Of a DNA stretch of 64,000 nt, positions 23,822 through 32,173 are shown piece by piece (the stretch's first letter is position 1; each line of letters starts with the position of its first letter). The notes beneath the pieces are model-generated. The model saw only the letters and a list, made by a program, of their open reading frames with translations, did no database searches and had not been told where the DNA came from. The translations under genes and the position numbers were made by a program. The stretch is taken from positions 62,001 to 126,000 of the forward strand of contig SEHB01000001.1 in NCBI GenBank assembly GCA_004143945.1. The letters are read 5' to 3'. The stretch is from Lysobacteraceae bacterium (GTDB lineage Bacteria; Pseudomonadota; Gammaproteobacteria; Xanthomonadales; Rhodanobacteraceae).

Positions 23822-24808
23822 GTGAGCGGCGTCGCTGCGTCGTCCGTGCGCACCGGCGCGCGCGAGGAGGCGGCCGACGCGCGTGGCGCGATCTACGCGT
23901 TCGAGCACGTGCGGATCGACGTCGGTGCGCGCGAACTCTGGCGCGACGGGCGCCTGCGGACGCTGCCGTCGCGCGTATTCGACTGTCTCGCCTACCTGAT
24001 CGAGCACCGCGACCGCGCAGTGGGCCGCGACGAACTCGTGGCCGCGATCTGGGGCCGCGTCGACGTCACCGATGCGCAACTCGGCCAGATCGTGCTCAAG
24101 GCACGGCGCGCGATCGGCGACGACGGGCAGGCGCAACGGCTGATCCGCACCATGCCGAAGTTCGGCTACCGCTGGAGTGAGCCGGTCGAGCGCGTCGACG
24201 GCGGCGTCGATCGCGTCCCGGCGTGCGCGCCGGCGGCGGCCATGGCGGCCACGCCCGCGGTTGTCGGCACGTCGCGCACCGTGCTGCGCACAAGGATCGC
24301 CGTGCTCGGCGCCGGCGCGCTGCTCGTCGTGACCGCCTGGGGGTTCGCGCGCACGCAGTTCGACGCGGTCGCCGGGCCGCCACGCTCCCGTGCGCCCGCA
24401 GTGGTCCTGCCGGTGGAGGTCGCAATGGCACCGGGTCGTGAATGGATCCGCCTCGGTGGCATGGACGTGCTCGCGGCACGCCTGCGCGCGGGCGGCCTCG
24501 AGGTCGCGCCGAGCGAAGAGGTGCTGGCGCGGATCGGTGATTTCGACGCTGGGCGCGCGCACGCACAGTTGCGGCGGACCGACGCGCGTGTGGTGGTGCG
24601 CGCCGGCCTCGTCGAGGGGCCGCATGGCTGGCAGGTCGAGGTGCGCGCGGTCGGCGCCGGCCCGGACGTCGTGCTCGCGCGCGCGGGTGGAGTGGACCCG
24701 CTGGTCACGTTGCAGCGAGCCGGCGACGAACTGCTTGCGCGCCTCGAAGACGACGCGCGCGCACCTGGGGTCGGACGCATGCGCGAGGGGGTGGCGGAGG
24801 CGCCTTGA
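23822..24808 (+). CDS. Membrane-anchored winged-helix regulator, short form
   Basis: A 328-residue CadC/ToxR-type one-component regulator. The OmpR-like winged helix covers about residues 24-118 (LPSRVFDCLAYLIEHRDRAVGRDELVAAIWGRVDV and MPKFGYRW). A single transmembrane helix lies at about 157-175, then about 150 residues outside the cytoplasm (VVLPVEVAMAPGREWIRLGGMDVLAARL). The GTG at 23822 is the likely start; the sequence before it is not domain-like. It diverges from the kinase gene (217-base spacer) and is a clear paralogue of the regulator at 25223-27634, but lacks that protein's long helical-repeat domain. Confidence 0.85.
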   Translation: MSGVAASSVRTGAREEAADARGAIYAFEHVRIDVGARELWRDGRLRTLPSRVFDCLAYLIEHRDRAVGRDELVAAIWGRVDVTDAQLGQIVLKARRAIGDDGQAQRLIRTMPKFGYRWSEPVERVDGGVDRVPACAPAAAMAATPAVVGTSRTVLRTRIAVLGAGALLVVTAWGFARTQFDAVAGPPRSRAPAVVLPVEVAMAPGREWIRLGGMDVLAARLRAGGLEVAPSEEVLARIGDFDAGRAHAQLRRTDARVVVRAGLVEGPHGWQVEVRAVGAGPDVVLARAGGVDPLVTLQRAGDELLARLEDDARAPGVGRMREGVAEAP

Positions 24809-24858
24809 GCGCCTCCGCCGCGAAAGCCCCGCCGTCGTCGAGAGAGGGCGACGGCGGG
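24793..24858 (+). terminator. Two tandem hairpins at the 3' end of the short regulator gene
   Basis: The first hairpin has perfect 11-base arms (24793-24803 and 24809-24819) around CTTGA, so the TGA stop codon lies in its loop. The second has perfect 10-base arms (24828-24837 and 24849-24858). Neither is followed by a T-run, so intrinsic termination is uncertain. Confidence 0.5.
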
Positions 24859-25222
24859 TCGGCCGACAGCTGGGGGAGTGTCGGACGAAACCGGCCGCGA
24901 GGTGCTTCGCACCGCGCGGGTTGCAGCGTGAGCTTCACGCCGCGGCTGCTCCGCGTCATTCGTGATCCGTTACGTTTTCATGCGCCGCGCATGGCGCGCA
25001 CCTTTTTGCGGCCCGCGGTGCCGCCCTCGCGTGGTCCGCGCCGCGGCGGCAGGGCACCGGCCCCGGAGGGAAACGCTTGAAGGCGGTACCACGCTCCAGT
25101 CCGCGCAGCGACTCCGGCAGGCGGGTGGCGGTCCTGCACGCTGGACGAGCAGCGGCGCCCGCGTGCGCCTTTCGCCGACACGACCACTGGGGGAGGCATT
25201 CGGAAGCAGCCCCCTGGCTGCG
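24859..25222. other. Gap between two convergent regulator genes
   Basis: With the tandem hairpins this is a 414-base non-coding gap. I see no gene. A weak 5-bp hairpin at 24982-24997 followed by a T5 run at 25003-25007 could act as a plus-strand terminator. Confidence 0.3.
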
Positions 25223-27634
25223 TCAATGCAAGCCGGCGGCGGCCGGCGCGCCAGCCGCCGTGCGCGGCGGCTCGAGCAGCGCGGCGGCAAGCTCGCGTTC
25301 GCCTGCGAGGGCGCGCGCTTGCGCGAGGGCGGAACGCCAGGCGTCGACCTGGCCGAGTGCCCGGTACAGGCGTGCCTGCAGCACCGCGCAGTCGAAATCC
25401 TGCTCGCTCCAGCGCGCGACGCGCCCGATCACCGCGCTCGCGCGCGCGTGTTCGCCGGCTTCGAGCAGGCGGCTGCCGTAGGATTGCGCGACGACCACGA
25501 GGTCGCGTGGCACGGTCCGCCTTTCGGCCTCGGCGAGCGCGGCCGTGAAGCTGCGATCGGCGTCCTCGATGCGCCGTTCGGACCACGCGAGCTCGGCCTC
25601 GGCGAGCGCCGACAACAGGCTGACGCTCGGCAGGCCCGAGTGTGCGGCGGCCCACTGCGCGAATTCGCCGGCTTCCGCGCGCGCGCCGGCCGCGTCGCCC
25701 GCGGCGCGCAGCGCACGACCGAGGCCCAGCCATGCGCGTGCACGCTCGGGTGCCTCGTCGAGTGTCGGCAAGCGCTGCACCGCGACGCGCGCTGCAACCG
25801 CGGCGGCGCCGAAGTGGCCCGCATCGAGCTCGAGCCGCGCGCGCTCGGATGCGACGTCGCCGGGCAGGCCGGCCGAATCGGTCGGGTCGAGGCGGCGTTC
25901 GATCTCGTCGAGCAGCGCACGCGCCTCGCCGATGCGGCCGTTCGCGGCGAGCGCACGCGCGCGCTGCAATTCGAAGCCCGCGCGGCTGCGCACGTTCGCG
26001 ATCTGCTCGCGCTGCGTCCACAGCGCCTCGCTCGCGGCGAGGGCCGCCTTCGCGTCGAGCAGGGCGAGCCGTGCCTTCACCTGTGCGGCCACCGTCAGCG
26101 ACAGGTCGTTGATCGACCCGAAGCGCCCGAAGCGGTCGGCCGCGCGCTGCAGGATCTGCAGCGCTTCGGCGTGCCGGCCGCGTGCATTGTCGAGCACGCC
26201 TTCGTTCGCATCGACGCGCGCGAGCGCGAGTGCGTCGCCCGCGAGTTCGAGCGCGATGCGCGCGCGGGCGAGGTCGACCGCGGCCTCGTCGAAGCGGCCG
26301 AGATTGACCAGTGCCGCCGCACGCCCGGTGTGGGCCTGGCCCAGCACGCCGGGCTCGCGCCCGGCTTCGGTCAGCGCGATCGCTTCATCGAATGCGCGCA
26401 GCGCCTCGACGCTGCGGTCCTCGCGCACCGCGACTGCGCCGAGCAGGTACAGCGCGCCCGCGCGCAGGTTCGCGTCGTCGGCGCCGCTGGTCGCGGCGAG
26501 CAGCGGTTCGAGAATCGCGCGCGCCTGCGGCAGGCGGCCGCTGCGAAATTCCACTTGCGCGAGCCGCAGGCGCAATGCCGGCGCATCACGCAAGGCCGCG
26601 GGCGCCGCTTCGAGCAGGCGCCGCGCGGCCACGAAGTCGTCCGCGAGCAGCGCGGCTTCGACGCGTTGCTGCAATTCCGCGAGCGACAGCGGCGCGGCCG
26701 CGTCGCCGGCGCCGGACGGCGCGTGGCCGAGCAGCACCAGCAACCGGTCGCCGGCTTCGCGCGCCGTGCCGATCGGCTCCGGCCCATGCGCACGCACCTC
26801 GCGCCGGCTGCCGTCGACGCCACGCAGCTCGATGCGTACCTCCCAGCCAGCGGCGCCATGCCCGGCCGTGCCCGCCGCGACGAAGTGCGCACCCGTGACC
26901 TCCCGCAATGCGCGCGCGTCCGCGGCCACGGGCGGGTTGCCGCGCAGCAGCGCCACCACGTTGTCGCTCGCAACCACCGACTGGCCGCCGTGGCGCAGCC
27001 GTGTCGCGAGGAGATCCATCAGGCCGAGGCGCAGCCAGCCCCATTCGGATCCGCCGTCGACGACGACGGGCAGAACCGCGATCGTCGCGTGTGACGGCGT
27101 GCCTGCGGCGTCGGCGAGCGTGGCGTCGTCGGGCCGCTTCAGCGCGTAGCCGATCGATCCGAGCAGGACGAGCGCGGCGGCAACCATCGATGGGATGCGC
27201 CAGCGTTGCCATGGCACGCGGGTGGCGCTGGCGCGGGGAGCGCCGACGGCTGCGGCTTCGTCGACGTGCGCAGCGGGCGGCGCCGGTGGCGATCCGGAAG
27301 CGGGCGATGGCGGCGCCTCGATCGAGAGCTCGGCGATCCAGCGGTAGCCGAACCGGGGCACCGTGCGGATCATCGTCTGTTCGTTGCCGGTGTCGCCGAT
27401 CGCGCGGCGCGCCTTCAGCACGGTCTGCCCGAGCAGCGTGTCGCTGACGTCGGCGCGTCCCCACACGGCCGCGATGAGTTCGTCGCGGCCGACTGCGCGG
27501 TCGCGATGCTCGACGAGGTAGGCGAGCACGTCGAACACCTTCGGCGACAGCGTCGCGAGCGCGCCCGCGCAGGACAGCTCGCGCGCGGACGGATCGAGCC
27601 GGCAATCGCCGAAGCGGTAGACCGCGCGGGTCAT
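25223..27634 (-). CDS. Membrane-anchored winged-helix regulator with TPR-like domain
   Basis: An 803-residue CadC-type regulator. Winged helix at about residues 5-101 (LSPKVFDVLAYLVEHRDRAVGRDELIAAVWGRADVSD, VPRFGYRW), Pro/Ala linker, transmembrane helix at about 149-165, then a TolB-like segment (IAVLPVVVDGGSEWGWLRLGLMDLLATRL) at about 180-300. A long helical-repeat region follows (about 310-790) with alternating ARARLAL and LGRFDEAA patterns, like TPRs. The outer part probably senses a ligand or partner. It lies 40 bases downstream of the MgtE gene on the same strand, so the two may be co-transcribed. The target genes are unknown. Confidence 0.86.
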   Translation of the reverse strand: MTRAVYRFGDCRLDPSARELSCAGALATLSPKVFDVLAYLVEHRDRAVGRDELIAAVWGRADVSDTLLGQTVLKARRAIGDTGNEQTMIRTVPRFGYRWIAELSIEAPPSPASGSPPAPPAAHVDEAAAVGAPRASATRVPWQRWRIPSMVAAALVLLGSIGYALKRPDDATLADAAGTPSHATIAVLPVVVDGGSEWGWLRLGLMDLLATRLRHGGQSVVASDNVVALLRGNPPVAADARALREVTGAHFVAAGTAGHGAAGWEVRIELRGVDGSRREVRAHGPEPIGTAREAGDRLLVLLGHAPSGAGDAAAPLSLAELQQRVEAALLADDFVAARRLLEAAPAALRDAPALRLRLAQVEFRSGRLPQARAILEPLLAATSGADDANLRAGALYLLGAVAVREDRSVEALRAFDEAIALTEAGREPGVLGQAHTGRAAALVNLGRFDEAAVDLARARIALELAGDALALARVDANEGVLDNARGRHAEALQILQRAADRFGRFGSINDLSLTVAAQVKARLALLDAKAALAASEALWTQREQIANVRSRAGFELQRARALAANGRIGEARALLDEIERRLDPTDSAGLPGDVASERARLELDAGHFGAAAVAARVAVQRLPTLDEAPERARAWLGLGRALRAAGDAAGARAEAGEFAQWAAAHSGLPSVSLLSALAEAELAWSERRIEDADRSFTAALAEAERRTVPRDLVVVAQSYGSRLLEAGEHARASAVIGRVARWSEQDFDCAVLQARLYRALGQVDAWRSALAQARALAGERELAAALLEPPRTAAGAPAAAGLH

Positions 27635-27674
27635 CGTCGCGCGGCCGCGATGCGCGCCGGAGCGCGGCGCGGAT

Positions 27675-28877
27675 TCAGGCCGTGACGAGCCATGCCGCGA
27701 GGCCGAGGAAGATGCCCATGCTGACCACGTCGGTCGCGGTCGTCAGGAAGATGCTCGATGCGGTCGCGGGATCGGCGCCGAGGCGCTTGAGGAACAGCGG
27801 CACGGCTGCACCCGCGAATCCCGACATCGCGCAACTGCCGACCATCGCGACGAAGGTGATCAATGCGAGCATGAGCGCCTGTGGATGCTGCTGGTGGTGC
27901 GCGAGCCAGTACATGCCGGCCGCCGCGACGAAGCCGGTCAACGCGCCGTTGACGAAGCCGAGCCAGCTCTCCTTCCACAGCAGTGCGGATGTGCGCGAGG
28001 CCTTGACCTCGCCCAGCGTCATCCCGCGCAAGGTCACCGCGAGTGCCTGGCAACCGGTGTTGCTGCACTGGCCCGACAGCACCGGGATGAACACCGCGAG
28101 CAGCACGATGCGGTCGATCGTGCCCTGGAAGTAGCCGACCACGCCGGCCGCGATGAACGCGGTGACGAGGTTGAGTTGCAGCCACGGATGACGGAAGCGC
28201 AGCGCGCGCTGCCACGGTGTCGCGAGGCGTTCCTCCTTCTCGACGCCGACCATCGCGCCGGCCTGCGCGCTGATCTCGAATGCCTGCTCTTCGAACAGCA
28301 CCGATCCGCGCACGACACCGGCGAGGCGGCCATCGGAATCGACGACCGGATAGACCGGATAGTGCCGCCGCACGACCTCGCGCATCGCGTCGATGACGTC
28401 AGTTTCCGGGTGCAGCGCGAACGGGCGCGCGACCATCACGTCACCGAGGCGCTGGTCCGGGCCCGCGAGCGCGAGTTCGCGGAACGCGACGACGCCTTCG
28501 AGCCGGCCTTGCGCGTCGACCACGAACACGTAGGTCACGAGCGTGTGAGAGACGATCGGGCGCAGGCGCTCGAGCACGTCGCCGATGCGCGTGTCGGCGC
28601 GAAACACCGCGGGCGCGGGCTCCATCAGCCGCCCGACCGTGCCTTCGGCGCATTGCTGGCCGATCAGCCACGGGCCGTCCTCGCCCTGGCCCGCGGCGAA
28701 CGCGATCTGTCGCCGGCGCTCGACACCGAAGCGGTCGAGGATCGCGACCGCGCGTGCCGGCCCCAGCGCGCGCAAAAGCTCCGCGATCTTCGCGTCGGGC
28801 AGGGCGGCGAGCCGTTCGACCGCCGCGACGGCATCGAGCTCGCGCAGGTCTTCGGGCGTGACGGAACGTTCGGACAT
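27675..28877 (-). CDS. mgtE: MgtE-family magnesium transporter
   Basis: A 400-residue inner-membrane channel-type transporter for Mg2+ or a related divalent ion. Order: a shortened MgtE N-domain (about 1-80), a CBS pair (about 85-200: RLMEPAPAVFRADTRIGDVLERL and VYPVVDSDGRLAGVVRG), a plug helix, then five membrane helices from about 250. The signature is PVLSGQCSNTGCQALAVTLRG, a variant of the usual PxxxGxxGNxGxQ. The last helix keeps an Asp in LTTATDVVSMG, where the selectivity Asp lies in MgtE. It is about 50 residues shorter than typical MgtE, all at the N-terminus. Confidence 0.9.
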   Translation of the reverse strand: MSERSVTPEDLRELDAVAAVERLAALPDAKIAELLRALGPARAVAILDRFGVERRRQIAFAAGQGEDGPWLIGQQCAEGTVGRLMEPAPAVFRADTRIGDVLERLRPIVSHTLVTYVFVVDAQGRLEGVVAFRELALAGPDQRLGDVMVARPFALHPETDVIDAMREVVRRHYPVYPVVDSDGRLAGVVRGSVLFEEQAFEISAQAGAMVGVEKEERLATPWQRALRFRHPWLQLNLVTAFIAAGVVGYFQGTIDRIVLLAVFIPVLSGQCSNTGCQALAVTLRGMTLGEVKASRTSALLWKESWLGFVNGALTGFVAAAGMYWLAHHQQHPQALMLALITFVAMVGSCAMSGFAGAAVPLFLKRLGADPATASSIFLTTATDVVSMGIFLGLAAWLVTA

Positions 28878-29054
28878 AGCAGGATTTCCCCGGCTGGCCG
28901 CGGGATGCTAGCCCAAGCGACGGTGCGCGAGCCATGGCCCGAACGTCCGTGCCTGCCACCCGCACGGCGTACTTGAAGGCGCGTCCGGCACGTTCATCCG
29001 GTCTTTAGGCAGCGCGCGCGAGGATGGCCGCAATCCACCGACGAGGCAGGCGCC

Positions 29055-29534
29055 ATGAAGAACCCACTGACATCGAACATCGTGCTCGTGGTCGCGCTGG
29101 TCGCGCTCGCGGGCTGCGTCGCTACTCCGCCGCGCACGCGTTACTACGACGACGATTACTACCAGCGGCGCGCCGCGTACGACTGCTCCACCTGCGGCGT
29201 CGTGCGCGAGGTCGAGCGCGTGTACGTCGACGACAGCGGCACCAGCGGCGGCGGCGCGGTGATCGGCGCGATCATCGGCGGCGTGCTCGGCAGCACGATC
29301 GGCAAGGGTGACGGCCGCACCGCGGCGACGGTGGGCGGCGCGGTCGCCGGCGGTTTCGCCGGCAACGCGATCGAGCGCAACCAGAACCGCGGCTATGGTG
29401 GACGCGAGGCATGGCAGTTCACGGTACGCCTCGACAACGGCCGCTGGGCACGCGTCACGCAGTGGGACGCCTACGACCTGCGTCCGGGCGACCGCGTCAT
29501 GATCCGCGACAACCGCCTGATGCGACTGCGCTGA
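29055..29534 (+). CDS. Glycine-zipper lipoprotein (17 kDa antigen/SlyB-like)
   Basis: A 159-residue lipoprotein. The signal peptide ends in LAGC (Cys21). A Tyr/Asp-rich segment (TRYYDDDYYQRRAAYD) follows, then a glycine zipper at about 65-105 (GGAVIGAIIGGVLGSTIGKG), then a C-terminal beta-strand module (WQFTVRLDNGRWARVTQ, YDLRPGDRVMIRDNRLMRL). Members sit in the outer membrane and affect envelope integrity. A GAGGCA ribosome site precedes the ATG. The zipper closely matches the protein at 50084-50623. Confidence 0.9.
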   Translation: MKNPLTSNIVLVVALVALAGCVATPPRTRYYDDDYYQRRAAYDCSTCGVVREVERVYVDDSGTSGGGAVIGAIIGGVLGSTIGKGDGRTAATVGGAVAGGFAGNAIERNQNRGYGGREAWQFTVRLDNGRWARVTQWDAYDLRPGDRVMIRDNRLMRLR

Positions 29535-29569
29535 GCCGCGCGACGCAAGGGCAGCGGTTGCTCGCACGA

Positions 29570-29765
29570 CTGAAACACGGAGCACACGGAGCGGGAATTC
29601 CTCTCGCAAGCGTGCGAGCCTGACCGCCGCATGGTTCGTGTTGGACGCGCTTCGCGCGCGCACGCTCACGTGCGCCGCGTTGCGGCGTGTCTGGCACGCG
29701 CCAGCCCGCCATCGGGCGCGGCGACGACGCTCGCGCGATCCGTCCGGGTGTGCTCCGTATTGCAG
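29570..29765. repeat. Dispersed repeat, CACGGAG family, inverted pair
   Basis: The left arm begins at 29570 (core ACACGGAGCACACGGAG); the right arm is 29741-29765 (reverse complement core ATACGGAGCACACCCGG). They lie about 145 bases apart between two convergent genes. Related copies occur at 43035-43118 and 47980-48003. Confidence 0.7.
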
Positions 29766-29791
29766 CGGTGCGCGTTGCGCCCGCAGCGCAG

Positions 29792-30226
29792 TCAGTTGAT
29801 GCGGTAGAAGTTGTGCGCGCCGATCGTGGCGACCGGTTCGCCCTTGGCCCAGTAGGACGTGGCGTCGGCGAGGATGAAATGGTCCGCGTCGGGAACCACG
29901 AACTGGCGCCTCGACACGGGCAGCGACCACATCGAAATCGCGCGTCCGGCGACCTGCCAGGCCTTCTGCCATGCCTTCGGATTGGCGACCACGTAGGTCG
30001 CACGCGTGGTACTCAGGGCGAACTGGCCCGGGGATCGCACGACCGCGCAGACGGTGTCGCCCCAGCGGCCGTTCTCGCGCCGGCGCATCGCGACCTCCGC
30101 GACCGCCATCTGGCCGATCTGCGACTCGCTGCGGGCTTCCAGGTAGATCGTGGTCGCCAGGCAGAGCTGGTCGGCCGCGGGCTGCGGCAAGACGGATGCG
30201 AGCCAGAGCAGGAAAGACAATTTCAT
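29792..30226 (-). CDS. SleB-like cell wall hydrolase
   Basis: A 144-residue protein of the Hydrolase_2/SleB family. The N-terminus MKLSFLLWLASVLPQPAADQ looks like a signal peptide, so it probably acts in the periplasm on peptidoglycan. The core is LCLATTIYLEARSESQIGQMAVAEVAMRR, with the catalytic Glu of lytic transglycosylase-like SleB, then CAVVRSPGQFAL and the C-terminal ATSYWAKGEPVATIGAHNFYRI. It is preceded on its own strand by an unusually long, hairpin-rich spacer (30227-30490). Confidence 0.88.
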   Translation of the reverse strand: MKLSFLLWLASVLPQPAADQLCLATTIYLEARSESQIGQMAVAEVAMRRRENGRWGDTVCAVVRSPGQFALSTTRATYVVANPKAWQKAWQVAGRAISMWSLPVSRRQFVVPDADHFILADATSYWAKGEPVATIGAHNFYRIN

Positions 30227-30490
30227 TCGTTACCTCTGCGTACGCGCACGGCGGGATCGGGGACGCGCGGCAATGCCGCCTGACCTCGTGCCTCGCGGTT
30301 GCCCGCGAGCCTTTCCCGCCCTTCGTGGTGGTTGTCTACCGGCGCGTGCGCGGCCATGGCCACGCGATTCAGCGCCTGTCGGTTGCGTCTGCCACCCCGG
30401 CAGTCGCTCCGACCTCGGTTACTCGCGCCGGGGCATTCGCCTCCGGCAGTGGACCGCAGGCTACGTCGGCCGCGGCGGTGTCCGATGGTC
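30227..30490 (-). promoter_or_regulatory. Long structured leader candidate upstream of the SleB-like gene
   Basis: After the ygfZ terminator, about 260 non-coding bases precede the SleB-like gene. A nested inverted repeat at 30378-30413 pairs GTCGG with CCGAC outside and CTGCC with GGCAG inside, separated by a two-sided internal loop; on the minus strand the 3' side of that loop reads ACGCAA. Further short hairpins lie on both sides. The organisation recalls a riboswitch leader, but I cannot assign it to a class. Confidence 0.3.
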
Positions 30491-30492
30491 AA

Positions 30493-30517
30493 GAAAACGC
30501 CCTGACTGAGCAGGGCG
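30493..30517 (-). terminator. Rho-independent terminator after ygfZ
   Basis: On the minus strand CGCCCTG, a 6-base loop, then CAGGGCG followed by TTTTCTT. A second 8-bp hairpin (30554-30578) spans the ygfZ stop codon just before it. Confidence 0.75.
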
Positions 30518-30573
30518 ATCGGCGAAGCCTACGGGAACCGGGTTCGCCTTGTCCCTGAACGGGAGATTCACGT

Positions 30574-31422
30574 TCAGGTTGAGCTAAGGAAGCTCCGGCC
30601 ATCGCCCGGGCGCGCGAAACCGCCGTCGGCGAGCTGCAGCGCGGCCTGCGCCACGGATGCCTCGATCACGCCGAGCGCGGTCGCCGCGCCGCCACTGCGC
30701 GGTCTTGCCGCATACAGCACGCGTCCGACCGGCCGGCCGTCCTCGGTCAGCGCGGCTCCCGGGGCGACCGGCAAGCCGTCAAGGCGCAGGAGGCGCAGCT
30801 GGCGTTTGTTGCCGCCGCGGAAGTGCAGGCGCGCAGCGACTTCCTGGCCCGGATAGCAGCCCTTGTCGAATCGGATCGCATCGACGCGTTCCAGGTCGAG
30901 CGCCTGAGGCACGAACTCGCCGTCGAGCGCGGGGGCGAGCAGCGGCAGGCCCGCGAGTGCGTCGTCGTGGCGCCAGTCCTCGAGCGCGGCGCCATCGGCC
31001 GGCTCCGATCCTGCGGGTGCGAGCAGCGCGGTGCGGGGCTGGCGGCCGGGCAGGCCGATGCGCCAGCCGTCGCGGTCGCCGACGAGGGTCCGCTCGGCCG
31101 GCGCTGCGGCTTCGTCGATGCGATGCAGGGCCCATCCCGCGAGCGTTTCGATCCGCACTGCCGCGCGGAACACGTAACGTGCGAGTGCGGCGTGCAACGC
31201 AGAGGCGTCGCCGAGCGGCAACCATGCCAGCAGCAGGTCGGATTCGGGGCGCGCAAGAAGAAAGAACGCGCGCGCGCGACCGTGTGCATCGAGCCAGGCG
31301 CTCCATTGCCAGTGGCCACTCGCAAGGCTGGCGACGTCGCTGGTGAACTGCGCCTGCGCGAAGGCAAGCGCGTCCCTGCCGCGCAGTGTCACGATCTCGG
31401 CCGACTGCAGCAGGATCGGCAT
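30574..31422 (-). CDS. ygfZ: YgfZ-like folate-binding iron-sulfur protein
   Basis: A 282-residue GcvT-like protein that helps repair or build certain Fe-S enzymes using tetrahydrofolate. The diagnostic motif KGCYPGQE has Cys189, and the frame ends in the usual GRVLYAA/ALGVIEA beta-barrel segment. I chose the ATG at 31422 because a GGGAG lies 8 bases upstream and MPILLQSAEIVTLRGRDALAF matches the family start. The frame could extend 17 codons further. TAGAGT at 31452-31457 (minus) is a possible -10 box. It diverges from the sdh region, fitting a role in Fe-S enzyme upkeep. Confidence 0.92.
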   Translation of the reverse strand: MPILLQSAEIVTLRGRDALAFAQAQFTSDVASLASGHWQWSAWLDAHGRARAFFLLARPESDLLLAWLPLGDASALHAALARYVFRAAVRIETLAGWALHRIDEAAAPAERTLVGDRDGWRIGLPGRQPRTALLAPAGSEPADGAALEDWRHDDALAGLPLLAPALDGEFVPQALDLERVDAIRFDKGCYPGQEVAARLHFRGGNKRQLRLLRLDGLPVAPGAALTEDGRPVGRVLYAARPRSGGAATALGVIEASVAQAALQLADGGFARPGDGRSFLSST

Positions 31423-31543
31423 CGAAAGGCTCCCGATTGCGAAGGCCACGGACTCTACCCGGAATGCGCGCATGCGTGCGTCGGCCGCGGCGCGAGGTTG
31501 TCACGATGATCGCGGGGGTTTAACCTTTACGACGCACCGCATC

Positions 31544-31720
31544 ATGTCCGACACGAAGCCCGAGCCGAACACGCAGCCGCCACCGCCGCCGTCCACCGGA
31601 GACGGCGACGCGGCCGCGAAACCATCGGCGCCGCCTCGGGAGAACGGCGGGCGCGAGGACGGCCTCGAGCCGACCCGCTACGGGGATTGGGAAAAGAACG
31701 GCCGCTGCATCGACTTCTGA
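31544..31720 (+). CDS. SdhAF4-like succinate dehydrogenase assembly factor (DUF1674)
   Basis: A 58-residue protein with a disordered Pro/Gly-rich N-terminus and the C-terminal signature EPTRYGDWEKNGRCIDF, which defines DUF1674 (mitochondrial SDHAF4/Sdh8). In mitochondria this factor protects free flavinated SdhA. The gene stands 57 bases before sdhC and in the same direction, strongly supporting a complex II role here. Confidence 0.88.
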   Translation: MSDTKPEPNTQPPPPPSTGDGDAAAKPSAPPRENGGREDGLEPTRYGDWEKNGRCIDF

Positions 31721-31777
31721 TGCGCGCCGCGCCCGCGCGCGGTCCGGTCGACACGACAACGCCAGCACGAGCCAGCC

Positions 31778-32173
31778 ATGCCAGCTACCGCGCGACCGCT
31801 CTCACCGCACCTGTCGATCTATCGCTGGCAGGTGCAGATGACCACCTCGATCCTGCATCGCGCGAGCGGCATCGCGCTCGCAGCGGGGACGATCCTGCTG
31901 CTGGTCGCGCTGCTCGCGCTCGCCGCGGGACCCGAGGCGTGGGCGCGCGTCGTCGCGTTCTGCGACAGCGGGATCGGGCGCGTGCTGCTGCTCGGCTGGA
32001 CCTGGTCGTTCGCATTCCACCTGCTGAACGGGATCAAGCATCTGTTGCAGGACGTCGGCTGGGGCTACTCGATCCCGCAATTCGTTCGCAACGGCTGGCT
32101 CGCGGTGATCGGCAGCCTCGTCCTGACCGCGCTGGTCTGGGCCTGGATCCTGATGCGCACCGGAGCCGCCTGA
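31778..32173 (+). CDS. sdhC: Succinate dehydrogenase cytochrome b556 subunit
   Basis: Membrane anchor of complex II. The 131-residue product has the family start RPLSPHLSIYRWQVQMTTSILHRASG, with the Ser and Arg of the quinone site, and three helices at about 30-52, 67-88 and 107-127. The haem-ligand His lies in FHLLNGIKHLLQDVG. Its stop overlaps the sdhD start. Confidence 0.96.
   Translation: MPATARPLSPHLSIYRWQVQMTTSILHRASGIALAAGTILLLVALLALAAGPEAWARVVAFCDSGIGRVLLLGWTWSFAFHLLNGIKHLLQDVGWGYSIPQFVRNGWLAVIGSLVLTALVWAWILMRTGAA

Noticed and set aside
24962-27094. 710-codon plus-strand frame opposite the long winged-helix regulator
   Set aside because: Composition is Arg/Ala/Gln-rich without motifs; the minus strand has a clear winged helix and membrane helix.
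28878-29054. Possible Mg2+ riboswitch before mgtE
   Set aside because: The spacer is only 177 bases, shared with a divergent gene, and shows none of the conserved M-box or mgtA-leader sequences I could look for.
30541-30578. Similarity of the ygfZ 3' region (GAACCCG and CCCGTAGGC) to the end of a ydaO-type riboswitch
   Set aside because: The conserved CAGCTAA core and the rest of the aptamer are missing, and it lies upstream of a terminator belonging to ygfZ.
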